Counted from the first letter of the stretch, positions 41,457 through 52,500 are shown. The stretch: DNA of 64,000 nucleotides from Acidobacteriota bacterium (GCA_017307505.1 JAFKEE010000022.1:1-64000); one strand, 5' to 3'. The notes: generated by a model not told the origin, from the sequence alone. Translations and numbers: made by a program.

Positions 41457-43091
41457 CTAGGGAGCCTCCTGGATGGAGATCGTCCGGTTGACCTGCTCCA
41501 CCGCCGCGGTCTGGACCTTGCCGGTGGGCCAGCGGATTTCCAGATCGGCACGGGCGGCCGTGCCGAGTCCGAAGTGGAGCCGCAGGTCGTTCTGCGAAAT
41601 ATAGCCGCCGCCGCTGCGCACCTCGTCGGTCTGGGTGGTACCGCCGGCGGTGACCCGGACCCGGGCGCCGATGGCGCTGCGATTCGATTTGACGCCGGTG
41701 AGTTTGACCGAAAGCCAGTTGCCGGACGGCCTGGCGGAGAGTTTCAACAAAGACGGGCGCTCGCCCTGATTGTTGATGAGGATTTCCGGCGCCCCGTCGT
41801 TGTCGATGTCGGCGACCGCCACGCCGCGCGAGGAGTGCACGTCCGTGATCCCGGTTCCCGCCCGCTCCGAGATGTCGTCGAATTTGCCGTCCCGGCGGTT
41901 GCGATACAGGATGCGGCGCTCCCGGAAGCGGATGTCGGTCTGTTTGCGGTCGATCTCGGGGAAGACATGGCCGTTGACGAGGAAGAGGTCTTTCCAGCCG
42001 TCGTTGTCGAAGTCGAGGAAGGCAGGACCCCAGCCGACGAAGCGCGTATTGTGAGCGAGGCCGGAGGAGATGGTGATGTCCTCGAACTCGCCCTGGCCTC
42101 GATTGTGATAGAGGGTCTCGCGTTCGTCCGAGAAATTGGAGCGGAAGATGCTGAGCCAGCCGGAGTGGTCGTAATCGGCGGGGATAGCGCCCATGCCGGA
42201 CATGGCCTTGCCGTTGTCGTCGAAGGCGGCGCCGCGGAGGACTGCTTCTTCGGCGAATGTTCCATCGTGCTGGTTCATGAAGAGCAGGGAAGGCGTCTGG
42301 TCGCAGGCGACAAAGACGTCAGGCCAGCCGTCGCCGTCGAAGTCGGCAGTGACGACGGAGAGGGCGTAGTTCTGGGCGGGTGCGCCCACACCGCTTTTGG
42401 CGGAGACGTCAGTAAAGGTTCCGTCGGAGTTGGCGTGATACAGGATATTGCGGTCGAACGGCAGGCCGCGCGGCCCGCAATTGACGGGCAAGCCGAGATA
42501 CCAGCAGTAAGGATTCGCGCCCGGCTTGGGCGTCTGTTCGAAGCTGAATTTGAGATAGTTGGCGACGAAGAGGTCGAGGCGGCCGTCGCGATCGTAGTCG
42601 AAGAAAGCGCAGCCGGTGTTGTAGCGGACCCGGTCCTGCTGGAGGCCGGCGTCTTTCGTCACGTCCCGAAACTGTTTGCCGCCCTCGTTGCGGTAGAGCG
42701 AGTTCTGGCCCCAGTAGGTGACGAACAGGTCAACGAATCCGTCATTGTCGTAGTCGCCGGCGCAGGCGCCCTGGCCCCAGCCTTTGCGGGTGAGGCCCAT
42801 CTTCTCCGTGGCGTCCGAGAAGCGGCCGGCGCCTTCGTTGTGATAGAGGCGGCTGAGCGCGCCATCCCCGCTAATGACAAAAGCATCCGGCAATCCGTCG
42901 TTGTCGTAGTCGAGGAAGGCGACCCCGCTACCGGTGGTTTCGATGATGAATTCCTTCGTCTGCATGCCGCCGTTTGGGAAGACATGCGTCAGGCCGGCGG
43001 CTTCGGCAACATCGCGAAACTCAGGCAGAGGCGCCTCGGGCGGAGGAGCCGGCGCGAGGGCCGCGGCCAGAAGAAGGAGGAACGCTCTCAT
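41457..43091 (-). CDS. CRTAC1-family protein (FG-GAP repeats plus ASPIC/UnbV domain)
   Basis: The 544-residue protein has a signal peptide (FLLLLAAALAPAPP) and at least six FG-GAP/VCBS-type repeats with calcium-binding DxDxDG motifs (FLDYDNDGLPDAFV, AGDYDNDGFVDLFV, FFDYDRDGRLDLFV, TADFDGDGWPDVFV, FLDFDNDGWKDLFL, VADIDNDGAPEILI). It ends with an ASPIC/UnbV domain (GVKSNRSAIGARVRVTAGG, RSGGGYISQNDLRLHFGLG). The last residues code across the start of the upstream TPR gene (ATGA overlap). These are extracellular calcium-binding beta-propeller-like proteins; the ligand is unknown. Confidence 0.9.
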   Translation of the reverse strand: MRAFLLLLAAALAPAPPPEAPLPEFRDVAEAAGLTHVFPNGGMQTKEFIIETTGSGVAFLDYDNDGLPDAFVISGDGALSRLYHNEGAGRFSDATEKMGLTRKGWGQGACAGDYDNDGFVDLFVTYWGQNSLYRNEGGKQFRDVTKDAGLQQDRVRYNTGCAFFDYDRDGRLDLFVANYLKFSFEQTPKPGANPYCWYLGLPVNCGPRGLPFDRNILYHANSDGTFTDVSAKSGVGAPAQNYALSVVTADFDGDGWPDVFVACDQTPSLLFMNQHDGTFAEEAVLRGAAFDDNGKAMSGMGAIPADYDHSGWLSIFRSNFSDERETLYHNRGQGEFEDITISSGLAHNTRFVGWGPAFLDFDNDGWKDLFLVNGHVFPEIDRKQTDIRFRERRILYRNRRDGKFDDISERAGTGITDVHSSRGVAVADIDNDGAPEILINNQGERPSLLKLSARPSGNWLSVKLTGVKSNRSAIGARVRVTAGGTTQTDEVRSGGGYISQNDLRLHFGLGTAARADLEIRWPTGKVQTAAVEQVNRTISIQEAP

Positions 43092-44137
43092 TGGCCGGGC
43101 GGCTTCTCTCCCAGCTTCTTCAGAAACTCGGTGAACTCGCCTTCGGGCGCTTTCTGAAGTTGGTCGAGTTCTGCTTTTTCGCGGCGGGCTTCGGCCATCT
43201 TCCCCGCGTTGCGGTAGGCCATCATGAGGCTGTAGTGGGCGGATTCGCTGCGCGGCGCCAGTTTGACGGCGCGCTGGAGCAGGGAAATTGCCTCGTCGTT
43301 CTTCTTCTCGTCGGTGCGGATCTTGCCAAGCGCGATGAGCGCTTCCGGGAAGTCCCTGTTGAGTTCCAGGGCCTGTTGAAGTTTCTCGGTGGCGGCCTGG
43401 GTCTGCTGGCGGTTCTGGAGGATCTGCGCGATCTGGTAAAGGACCACCGAGTCCGACGGATTGAGGGCGAGTTCGGCCTGAAACTCCTGCAGGGCAGCAT
43501 CCAGCACTTCCGGCGAGTGGGTGCTCATGAGGAGGGCGCGGCCGAGCCGGAAGTGGAGGTTCAGGGCTTTGGGATTCTTGGCGATGGCTTTGCGGTATTC
43601 CGCGGCCGCCTCATTGAACTGACCCTGTGTTTCGAGGACCTCGCCGGAGAGCTGGTTCACCCGGAAAGAGGATGGCGCCTTCTGATAGAGCAGGTAGATG
43701 GTGTCATTCCAGGCGCGCATGTGGAGCCGCGCGGACTGGTAGAGCACGTCGGCGTCGGACGGGTACTTTGCCTTGAGCTCGTTGAGTATGGCGGACGCCT
43801 CGTCGATGGAACCGGCGGTGAGCCGGCATTGGACAAAGGCGAGTCCGGCGAGCCGCGCGATTTCGGCATTCGTACCCTTAAACGACTGTTTCAGAGCCGG
43901 GACGGCCTCCTCGCAGCGGCCGGTAGCGGCCAGGGTGAGGGCGAGAAACGCGGAGGCCCGCGGGTCGCTGCCCTTGGCGGCGATTCGAAGATTGCGTTCG
44001 GCGGTTGGCAGATCGCCCTTCTGGAAGGACTCAAGGCCGCTGATCAGTGGGTCGATTTGGGCACAGGCAAGGGTGACGAAGAGAAAGGGCAGTATGGCTC
44101 GGGTCAAGCAGCGCCTCGAATTCCTAGTGGCCGGCAT
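43088..44137 (-). CDS. TPR-repeat protein with signal peptide
   Basis: The 349-residue protein starts with a probable secretion signal (LTRAILPFLFVTLACAQ; LACA is a possible lipobox-like site). About seven TPR units follow (NEAAAEYRKAIAKNPKALNL, EFQAELALNPSDSVVLY, LQQALELNRDFPEALIALGK, LQRAVKLAPRSESAHYSL). It overlaps the downstream CRTAC1 gene by 4 bases (ATGA) and the upstream small gene by 14 bases. The three are probably one transcript. Confidence 0.85.
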   Translation of the reverse strand: MPATRNSRRCLTRAILPFLFVTLACAQIDPLISGLESFQKGDLPTAERNLRIAAKGSDPRASAFLALTLAATGRCEEAVPALKQSFKGTNAEIARLAGLAFVQCRLTAGSIDEASAILNELKAKYPSDADVLYQSARLHMRAWNDTIYLLYQKAPSSFRVNQLSGEVLETQGQFNEAAAEYRKAIAKNPKALNLHFRLGRALLMSTHSPEVLDAALQEFQAELALNPSDSVVLYQIAQILQNRQQTQAATEKLQQALELNRDFPEALIALGKIRTDEKKNDEAISLLQRAVKLAPRSESAHYSLMMAYRNAGKMAEARREKAELDQLQKAPEGEFTEFLKKLGEKPPGQ

Positions 44138-44381
44138 CGTCGAGCATGAGGTCGAGTTTGCCGAAACGGTGGCGGTCGGCTCCGGCGAAGTAACGAAAGC
44201 GAATCATGGGTGGCGCGCCGGGAGCGATCGATTTGCGGGGATCGGCCAGGCGGTCAGCGGGTTTGGCGTCGAGGAGGATGCGGCCGGATTCGGCGATCTG
44301 AGCGGTTAACTGGCGGATGCGCTCTTCGCGGGCGGTCTGGTCCGGTTGAGTGAGCAGGAGGTAGAGGAGGAGCGTGGACAT
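44124..44381 (-). CDS. Small hypothetical protein (85 aa)
   Basis: An 85-residue frame begins MSTLLLYLLLTQPDQTAREER, a short hydrophobic N-terminus, with a C-terminal part ending MIRFRYFAGADRHRFGKLD. It sits between two TPR genes on the same strand and overlaps the next start by 14 bases. A longer form from 44468 is possible but would overlap the upstream TPR gene. No family recognised. Confidence 0.45.
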   Translation of the reverse strand: MSTLLLYLLLTQPDQTAREERIRQLTAQIAESGRILLDAKPADRLADPRKSIAPGAPPMIRFRYFAGADRHRFGKLDLMLDDAGH

Positions 44382-44457
44382 CGCGGTACAGACCCTCGGC
44401 GCCCGTTGCAGCCACCGGCCGACACGGACGATCCAAGTTGATGATAGCAGGGGCAGG

Positions 44458-45594
44458 TTATCTTGCAAGCCCTTTCAAATCTGGTTTCGGGGCTGCGCCG
44501 CTTTCGTGGCTGAGCTTCTCATGGAGGGCTCGCTCCCGCAGGGCTTCCTCCTTGCGTCCGAGGCGGTCATAAATGCGAGCCAATCGAAAGTGAGGTACGG
44601 GATCTGTTGGATTAAGCACGGTGCTGCGTTTGAATTCTGCGGCGGCACCTTCCATGTTTTTCTGGCGCTCAAAAACCATACCTAGCAAAAGATGGGTGTC
44701 CGCCTGATCCTCTTTGATAATTAGAGCTTTTTTCAGCAGCGACTCGGCCAGAGCATCATCAGCAGCCGGGTCTTCCGGCGAGGGGCGAAGAAGGAGTGCA
44801 CGGGCATGGAGCACAAAGCCTAAAGGGCTCTGAGGATGAGCCTTTTCGAATTGCGCGGCACGGGAGAGAACCTCGGGAATCCGGTCGGCGGCGTGTTCCA
44901 GGACCCGACCGATAAAGTAATACGGCTGCGGGATGTCGGGGGCTAACTGCATGACGCGAAGGAACCGGTCGACCGCATCGGGAAAGCGACGCTGCCCATA
45001 GTAGGCGACGCCAAGGGCCAGTTCCAGTTGGGGACTTTTGTCAAAGGTCTTCCGTCCGTCTTCCAAAGTGGAGATGGCGGCGGGGAAGTCCTGGGCCTGC
45101 ATCTGGGCCTGCGCCAGACGAAAGATCGCCTGTTCGCTATAGGGAGCGAGGCGGCGGGCCTGGGCGTACTGCGGGATGGCTTGTTTCCAGTCTTGTTTGG
45201 CCTCGTAGGCGCGGCCGAGGAGGTCGCGGACATCGGCGGAGTCCTCGATTGCGAGGGCCTGATTTCCTATCGAAAGAGAGATGTCGACTCTTCCCGCTTC
45301 CAGGTTGAAGAGCGCGAGGTTGTAGAGGAGCGAGGGATCTTTTCCGGCGAAGCGAGCGGCTTTGTCGGCGGAGAGAAGGGCGCCCTTCATATTGTTCTGA
45401 CGGGCCTGGGCCTGGGCCAGGAGGAACCAGAGGGAAGCGGTGTCCGGTTGGAGTTGAATGGCGGCGAGCAGGCTTCGTTCCGCGGCTGCCGGCTCATTTC
45501 TTTGCAGGGCGGAGAGCGCTTCCTGGATGTGCGTTTGAATTAGTTTCGAATCAGGCTGAAGCAAAAAAGACAGGATTAGGACGAGCGGCCACAT
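44458..45594 (-). CDS. TPR-repeat protein
   Basis: The 378-residue protein has an N-terminal hydrophobic stretch (WPLVLILSFLLQ) and about nine TPR-like repeats (SALQRNEPAAAERSLLAAIQLQPD, AYEAKQDWKQAIPQYAQARRLAPYSE, VDRFLRVMQLAPDIPQPYYFIGRVLE, AAAEFKRSTVLNPTDPVPHF). It is the first gene of the minus-strand group that ends with the CRTAC1 protein and is divergent from the TonB-dependent receptor gene. Confidence 0.82.
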   Translation of the reverse strand: MWPLVLILSFLLQPDSKLIQTHIQEALSALQRNEPAAAERSLLAAIQLQPDTASLWFLLAQAQARQNNMKGALLSADKAARFAGKDPSLLYNLALFNLEAGRVDISLSIGNQALAIEDSADVRDLLGRAYEAKQDWKQAIPQYAQARRLAPYSEQAIFRLAQAQMQAQDFPAAISTLEDGRKTFDKSPQLELALGVAYYGQRRFPDAVDRFLRVMQLAPDIPQPYYFIGRVLEHAADRIPEVLSRAAQFEKAHPQSPLGFVLHARALLLRPSPEDPAADDALAESLLKKALIIKEDQADTHLLLGMVFERQKNMEGAAAEFKRSTVLNPTDPVPHFRLARIYDRLGRKEEALRERALHEKLSHESGAAPKPDLKGLAR

Positions 45595-45925
45595 CGGAGA
45601 TCAGTATAGCTTGGCTATCGTTAGATAACCGGAGCTTTTTGGGATTGATGAGGAAACGACAGCGGGCAGAGAAGCGGAAGATGGGGGACCGATTGAACTA
45701 GGGCCGTCTAGTGCAAAAAGACTAATGAAAGCGCTTGACTCGGTATCGGACTGTCATTAAGCTGATTGAGAATCGAAACCGGGGAAGCGTTTACATTCTT
45801 GACCCGACAGCTGCGCCAGAGAGCATGGCCGAGGGAACCCGGAAAGCTTCCAGGGTCTGGTTGTTGTTTTAAGCAACAGGGGTTCGAGAATTGACCCTGA
45901 AAAGGGCCAAGAAGTGAGGTAGTCT
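45595..45925. promoter_or_regulatory. Divergent promoter region between TPR group and TonB-dependent receptor
   Basis: These 331 bp hold no ORF. Just before the receptor ATG is GTGAGG (6 bases). TTGACT at about 45734 followed after 17 bases by TAAGCT is a weak -35/-10 candidate for the receptor. No operator-like palindrome was seen. Confidence 0.4.
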
Positions 45926-48900
45926 ATGCTCCATGTGAGAGTCACGCGACTGCTCATCGTAGGATTGCTCTTCGCGTTCTGCCTGATGGCACAGCGTGAC
46001 CTAGGGACAATCGCTGGTACGGTGACAGACCCCCAGGGTGGGGTGATTCCCAATGCCAAAGTTACAATCAAGGAAGATGCCACCGGGCTGACCTACGATG
46101 TGACAACCAATACATCAGGCGAGTTTGTGAGACCCGCCTTGAAACCCGGCACCTACACCGTCACAGCGGAAGCGACAGGCTTCCGGCGTGTCGCCCAGCA
46201 GAACGTCGTTCTGGTGGGTGGTGATCGTGTTGCTGTGCCGCTGTCGCTCCCTGTCGGCAATGTCTCGGAATCGGTGGAAGTATCGGCTCAGGCGCCGCTG
46301 CTCCAGACGGAAACCACGACATTGGGCGCCGACCTGGGCAAACGGACCGTCAGTGAGCTGCCTCTCGGCGGCCAGCGCACGTTCTCGTTCCTGGCCAGGT
46401 TGTCGCCGGGCGTTGTCCCTGCCGAAGGTGGCGCACGTGATGCTGTCGGCGGCGGCTTTTCCGCCAACGGTGTCCGTTCGAACGGGCAGAACAACTTCCT
46501 GCTGAACGGCGTGGACAACAACGTCAATGTGATCGACTTCCTGAACCAGACTGCCTTCGTGGTCGGACCCTCGGTGGAAGCGATCGGCGAAATGCGCGTA
46601 CTGACAAACGGCTACAACGCTGAGTACGGTCGCGGCGCCGGCGGCGTGGTCAACGTCAACCTGAAGTCGGGCACCAATGAAGTGCACGGCGTGTTGTTCG
46701 AGATCCTGCAGAACGACAAGATCAACGCGAATCGCTGGGAATATAACAAAGCCGGCAAGCCGCGTGGTCCGTTCAAGCAGAACCAGTACGGTGCGGCGAT
46801 CGGTGCTCCTATCATCAAGAACAAGCTATTCATCTTCGGCGATTATCAGGGCACCCGCATCACCTCCTCCGGCGGAAGCATCCAGAACCTGGGCTACGGC
46901 GGCTTCTACTCGATTCCGACCGCAGCGATGCGTCAGGGCAATTTCTCGAGATTGCTGGGCGGATCCGTTGGCACCGACGCGAATGGCAACAACTTGGTCG
47001 CGAACCAGATCTTCGACCCGAAGTCGAATGCCACGGTGAACGGACAACTGGTAAGGACTCCGTTTAGCGGCAACATCATCCCGTCGAGCCGCTTTGATCC
47101 GGCCGCCGCCAAGCTGATGGCGCTGTTCCCGAATGAGAACCAGCCGGTCGCAGCGGGCGTGACGCCGTTCAACGACTACTTCACCTCAACCTCCGGCCGG
47201 CAGAACACCGATCAGGGCGACGGTCGCGTCGACTACCGCCTGAGCGACAAGGACTCGCTTTTTGGCTCCTTGAGCTGGCAGAACACGAATAAGTACAACG
47301 AGCCGTTCCTTCCCGGCGCGCTGGACGGCACACCGTTCAACGCCGTGACGGAAGAAGACCTGAGCCGCAACGCGCAGTTGAGCTATACGCGTGTATGGAC
47401 TCCGGCGATCGTGTCCGAAACCCGCGTGGGCTTCAGCCGCCTGGTGACCTCCCGCGTCGGCGCGAACCCGGATAAGGATCTGTTCAAGGAATTCGGCATC
47501 GGTGGCTATAACCCGATGACGGCCTTGAACGGCGGCCTGCCGCAGATGCAGTTTTCGACCGGTTATACACAGATCGGCGCGAACGACTGGCTGCCCTCGA
47601 AAGAATATTCGAACGTTTGGGACTTCATCCAGAACGTGTCGATCATGAAGGGCCACCACTCCTACAAGTTCGGTGCTGAATACCGCCCCATCAAGTTCCC
47701 GTTCTTCCAGGTGCCTTACCCCCACGGCGAAATGAACTTCAATCGGAACGAGACGGCGTATCCTTCGGCTTCCGGTACGCAGGGCGCGTTGAATACCCTG
47801 ACGGGCGACGACTATGCGTCGTTCCTGCTGGGCAACATCAACAACGGCCGCGTTTCGACGAACAACTTCATCTCCTCCGAGAAAGTCGCTTGGGCATTCT
47901 ACTTCCAGGATGACTGGAAGCTGACTCCGAAGTTGACGTTGAACATCGGCCTGCGCTACGAACTCTTCTCGCCGATCGGCGAAAAGTTCGCCCGCCAGTC
48001 GAACTTCGTCTATGACAATTTGACGCTCTACATCCCGAAGGGCAAGGACCAGGATGCACCGCTGCCTCCAAACTTCCCGACAGCGTTCCCGAACGTCAAG
48101 GTGTCTCGTGGCGAAGTCGACAAATATATGATCCCGTGGGACAAGACCAACTTTGCCCCGCGTATCGGCCTAGCCTACAACTGGCGCGATAACACGGTGA
48201 TCCGCCTCGGTTACGGTGCGTTCTATGGCGGTGAAGAGAATCAGGGCGGCAACCCGAACCGCGGTGAGTCCGTACCGTTCAACCAATCCACCGATCTGGC
48301 CCGTCCGACCTCAGCGATCTTCGAGGTGAACCCGTTCTTCACAGGCGGCCTCTCCGGCGGCTTCCCGAGCAACGTGTTCTCTCTCAATGCTCCGGTATCC
48401 TTCCGCGGCGTTGCCACGAATTTCCGCAATTCGCTGGTTCACAAGTGGAACTTTGCCGTTCAGCGAGAATTGGGCTGGCAGTCTTCCCTCGAAGTTGCCT
48501 ACGTTGGCAACCACCAGGCGCATCAGTTGTTCCAGCCTGACTGGAACGCCTGCGCGAACATCGGTACGACTTCGTCGACGATGCAGGGCTGCAGCACGGC
48601 ACTCCGTCCGACGCCTTATATCGGTGGTATCTCCGGAACCGCTTCGTTCGGCTTCGGCGATTATCACGGCATGACGACCAAGTTCGACAAACGCTATTCG
48701 AACGGTCTGATGCTGATGGCGTCTTACACGTACGGCCACGCACTGGCCAATACCGGCACGACTCTCAGCGGTTCGACCGGTTTCGGCACGATCGATCCTC
48801 GCAACTACTCCAGCAGCTACTCGACGGCGGCGTGGGACATCCGGCACAACTTTGTGTCGAACTTTACCTACGAGATTCCGTTCGGCAAGGGCAAGACTTG

Positions 48901-49387
48901 GGGTACGCACATGAACGCCGTGGCCAACGCCCTCATTGGGAATTGGCAGGCGAACGGCATTCTGACGTTGCGCACCGGCCAGCCCTTCACCCTCCGGTCG
49001 AATGGCTGCCAGGGCATCTGGAATGCCTGCCGTCCGGACCTTGTCCCCGGACAGGATCCTCAGGCTGCACCGTCTGGCGGGCGCAATCCCGACAAGTGGT
49101 TCAATACCGCAGCAGTCGTGGCTCCGGCCTCCCTCACGGGTGGCAACCTCGGACTGCAGAGCAACACCGGTCCCGCGGGCCGTACGCTCGATTTCTCGCT
49201 CTTCAAGGACTTCGCGTTCACAGAGCGGATCAAGCTGCAGTTCCGCGCCGAGGGTACGAACGTGGCCAACACGCCTCAGTTCAGCATCCCGGACAACAAC
49301 CGGCAGAACGCAACGTTCGGCCGCGTGACCAGCACCGGATCGGGCACGGAGCGTCACATTCAGTTCGCTCTCCGTCTGCAGTTCTGA
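45926..49387 (+). CDS. Oar-like TonB-dependent outer-membrane receptor with carboxypeptidase-regulatory domain
   Basis: The 1153-residue protein has a signal peptide (LLIVGLLFAFCLMA), then a beta-sandwich CarboxypepD_reg/CnaB-type domain (GTIAGTVTDPQGGVIPNAKV, about 25-110). A plug domain follows, with the VSELPLGGQRTFSFLARLSPGV and GFSANGVRSNGQNNFLLNGVDNN segments. The beta-barrel runs to the C-terminal Phe (LQF). This is the Oar type of outer-membrane transporter abundant in acidobacteria; it needs TonB/ExbBD, which are not in the window. The likely ligand is an oligosaccharide or peptide. GAGG lies 6 bases before the ATG, and a clear terminator lies after it. Confidence 0.94.
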   Translation: MLHVRVTRLLIVGLLFAFCLMAQRDLGTIAGTVTDPQGGVIPNAKVTIKEDATGLTYDVTTNTSGEFVRPALKPGTYTVTAEATGFRRVAQQNVVLVGGDRVAVPLSLPVGNVSESVEVSAQAPLLQTETTTLGADLGKRTVSELPLGGQRTFSFLARLSPGVVPAEGGARDAVGGGFSANGVRSNGQNNFLLNGVDNNVNVIDFLNQTAFVVGPSVEAIGEMRVLTNGYNAEYGRGAGGVVNVNLKSGTNEVHGVLFEILQNDKINANRWEYNKAGKPRGPFKQNQYGAAIGAPIIKNKLFIFGDYQGTRITSSGGSIQNLGYGGFYSIPTAAMRQGNFSRLLGGSVGTDANGNNLVANQIFDPKSNATVNGQLVRTPFSGNIIPSSRFDPAAAKLMALFPNENQPVAAGVTPFNDYFTSTSGRQNTDQGDGRVDYRLSDKDSLFGSLSWQNTNKYNEPFLPGALDGTPFNAVTEEDLSRNAQLSYTRVWTPAIVSETRVGFSRLVTSRVGANPDKDLFKEFGIGGYNPMTALNGGLPQMQFSTGYTQIGANDWLPSKEYSNVWDFIQNVSIMKGHHSYKFGAEYRPIKFPFFQVPYPHGEMNFNRNETAYPSASGTQGALNTLTGDDYASFLLGNINNGRVSTNNFISSEKVAWAFYFQDDWKLTPKLTLNIGLRYELFSPIGEKFARQSNFVYDNLTLYIPKGKDQDAPLPPNFPTAFPNVKVSRGEVDKYMIPWDKTNFAPRIGLAYNWRDNTVIRLGYGAFYGGEENQGGNPNRGESVPFNQSTDLARPTSAIFEVNPFFTGGLSGGFPSNVFSLNAPVSFRGVATNFRNSLVHKWNFAVQRELGWQSSLEVAYVGNHQAHQLFQPDWNACANIGTTSSTMQGCSTALRPTPYIGGISGTASFGFGDYHGMTTKFDKRYSNGLMLMASYTYGHALANTGTTLSGSTGFGTIDPRNYSSSYSTAAWDIRHNFVSNFTYEIPFGKGKTWGTHMNAVANALIGNWQANGILTLRTGQPFTLRSNGCQGIWNACRPDLVPGQDPQAAPSGGRNPDKWFNTAAVVAPASLTGGNLGLQSNTGPAGRTLDFSLFKDFAFTERIKLQFRAEGTNVANTPQFSIPDNNRQNATFGRVTSTGSGTERHIQFALRLQF

Positions 49388-49430
49388 TCCCCCTGGATCA
49401 GGAAAACAGTCTGAGCGAGTGTACGATACG

Positions 49431-49462
49431 AAAGGCCTCACCCTTCGGGGTGGGGCCTTTTC
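49431..49462 (+). terminator. Rho-independent terminator after the TonB-dependent receptor gene
   Basis: AAAGGCC-CACCC and GGGTG-GGCCTTTT pair around a TTCG tetraloop. The sequence runs from AAAGGCCTCACCC (49431-49443) to a T-tract at about 49458-49461. It isolates the receptor transcript from the gene behind. Confidence 0.9.
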
Positions 49463-49538
49463 GCGAGAAGGGATGCAATCGCGCCAGGATGAATGGGAAG
49501 CTAGGACATATGGCGGCCGGAGAGAGGACCGAAGTCCG

Positions 49539-52500
49539 GTGAAGCGCAGAGAATTCCTGGCGGGTCTTGCGGCCGGCGGCCTCTTTACAGGACGGGCACA
49601 TGCCTTCGCGCCATACCCCGTGAAATTCCGGCTGGCTCCGCCTCACGCGCCGGCACTCTCGTTTGTGGAGGCCGGTTCCGATGAGTTCAGCGGAGAGAAG
49701 GCCGCCCTGGAACTGGAGCACCGGCTGTCCCGGTTGGTGCGTGAAGGCTCCTTACCGATTTCGAAGAATTGCCGCGGCCGCTCACCCGCGGCCCGATCGC
49801 GCCAGCAGGTCGCGGAAGGTGTCGCCCGGGGCGTCTTTGGAGCAGAAGAAACGATTGCCGAAGGCTGGGCACGCTGGCGCGGGTCGCTGGGCGAGGTGCA
49901 ATCAGCGCGCTTCTACGCGCTGCCCGGCCATCTCGTCCGATTCGACATCCGTGCCCTCCGCGATGGGCGGCTGGAGCACCGTACGGGCGCCTGGCGCATG
50001 GAATGGGATGGCGCCGAGGTTGCACTGCTGGAACCGGTGGAAGAGACGCTGGTACACGGTGAGAAGCCCTGGTTCCGTGACGTGACGGGGCATGCTTTCG
50101 AGAACGATGCCGCGTTTCGCGAGCAACTGTTGCGGGGCGTGCCTTACTGGCGGGCGCGCCTGGACCCGGCGTGCGGCCTGGATGTGTATGGCGAGAACGG
50201 CGTCGCGGCGGCGGATATCGATGGCGACGGGCACGACGAAATCTATGTCTGCCAGCCGGGCGGGCTGCCGAACCGCCTCTACAAATGGGATGGCCAGAGA
50301 TTAAAAGACATCTCCGCCGAAGCCGGGCTTGACCTGCTGGACGACACCGCCTGCGCCCTCTTTGTGGATCTGCGCAACAGCGGCCATCAGGATCTCGTCC
50401 TGGTGCGCTCGAACCAGCCCTTATTGTTTCTCAATGACGGGCACGGCAAGTTTCAGCTTGCTCCGGACGTGTTTCGATTCGCCACGAAACCCCAGGGCTC
50501 CTTCACGAGTGTTGCCGCGGCCGACTTCGATCGCGACGGCCGCCTGGATCTCTATTTCTGCTGCTACGTCTACTACCAGAGCGAGGCGCAGTACCGCTAT
50601 CCGGTGCCTTATCATGACGCGCAGAACGGGCCGCCGAACTTCTTGTTCCGCAACCGCCTGAACGAGAAGCCCGGCTACTTCGAAGATGTGACGGCCGCTA
50701 CTGGCATGAGCCACAACAACAACCGATTCAGCTTTGCGGCGACCTGGTGCGACTACAACGGCGACGGCTGGCCGGATCTGTATGTGACCAACGATTTCGG
50801 GCGGAAGAATCTTTACCGCAATGTGGCTGGTCAGTTTCGCGACGTGGCCGAAGAGGCGGGCGTTGTGGACCTGGGGCCCGGTATGAGTGCCGCGTGGCTC
50901 GACTACGATGGAGACGGCCGGCCGGACCTGCTGGTGTCCAACATGTGGAGCGCCTGCGGGCAACGGGTCGTGAACGATCCGGCCTTCGGGCCGGTGCGGA
51001 AGGATCCGGCGCTGCTGGCTTCCTACCAGCACCACGTGAAGGGCAATTCGCTGTATCGTAACCTGGGCGACGGGCGGTTTGAGTATACGGGCGACTCGCA
51101 GGGCATCGAGATGTGCCCCTGGTCGTGGTCGTGCGATGGAGCCGACGTCGACAATGACGGAACGCCCGAACTCTATGTGGCCTGCGGGATGGTGAACAAC
51201 AACGGGTCCTCCGACCTGATGAGCTACTTCTACCGCCAGGTGGTGGCGAAGTCGCCAGTTCGCCAGATGCCCGCTCCGGCCTATGAGAACGGCTGGAACG
51301 CGATCAACCAGCTGATCCGGCAGGATTACTCGTGGGCGGCTCCCGAGCCGAACATGTTCTTCGCGCGCAGGGCGGGCCGCTACTACAATTTCTCCGGCGT
51401 CAGCGGCCTCGACTTGGCGGAGGATAGCCGCGCCTTTGCGTTCACCGACATTGACGGCGACGGGAACCTCGACATCATTCTGAAGAGCCGTTGCGGACCG
51501 CAGGTGCGGGTGCTGCAGAACGACTGCGGCGCTGGTCGGAACAAGCTCGTGCTGGCGTTGCGCGGGACGAAATCGAACCGCGATGCGATTGGCGCGCGTG
51601 TGGAGGTGGATGGTCAGGCGAAGTGGATCTCGGCTGGATCCGGCTACCTTTCGCAGCACACGAAGCGGCTGCATTTCGGGCTGTCGGAACGGCAAAAGGC
51701 CGAGAAGGTGACAGTCCTCTGGCCAACAGGCGAGCGGCAGGAGTTGGGCTCGCTGGCCGCCGGATTCCTCTACGAGGTCGTGGAAGGGCAGGCGCAGGTG
51801 TCCGCCAAGCCCCTGGCCAAGGCCACCGCGTGGCCGAAAGGTCCGACGGTCAAAGCCGACAACGTCTCACGCCTCCACTCCACCTGGTTTTGGGAACCGG
51901 TGCCGCTGCCGGAGAAGCGCCGCGGTCCAGGCCTGCTGGTGGTGCATGCCGGAGAGGCCCTGCCCTCCCTCGAGGGTCCGGTAGACCGGCTGGATCTGCG
52001 GCAGGCACCGGTGGAACTGGCGGCGGCATACTCGATCCTGCGGCGCTACCTGTTCGACTACCGCGTGGATCTGGAGACCCCGTTGTGGCTGCTGGTCGAT
52101 GGGGACAGCAAGGTTCGCAAGATTTACGCGGAAGCCCCGCAAGCTAACGAGTTGCAGGCAGATCTGCGGAGCCTGGGCGGACCGCTGCCGGAACCGCGCG
52201 GACTGCCGTTTGCCGGCGTCTACACCGGGCGGCCGAGGCGCGACTACTACAAGTTCGGCGGAGCGCTGCTGCAGGCCGGCTATCCCGAACAGGCGCTGCC
52301 TTACCTGGAGGAGATGCTGAGGCGCAGTCCGGACAATCCTAAGGCCCTGCTGGCGGTGGGCCGGATCCACCTGGAAGGAAAACGCTTCGACCTGGCGCGC
52401 GGGGTGCTGCAGCGCGCCGTCGAACTGGATCCGCGCCTGCCCGAAGGATGGAACGAACTGGGCGGAGTGGAGGCCCAGGCGGGCCGCTGGTCCGAGGCAC

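Noticed and set aside
41442..43157. 571-codon plus-strand open frame opposite the CRTAC1 gene
   Set aside because: Shadow; composition dominated by Val/Glu/Gly, no domain.
45720..45770. Strong sigma-70 promoter for the TonB receptor
   Set aside because: TTGACT is good but the -10 candidate matches the consensus poorly, so only a weak statement is made in the region entry.
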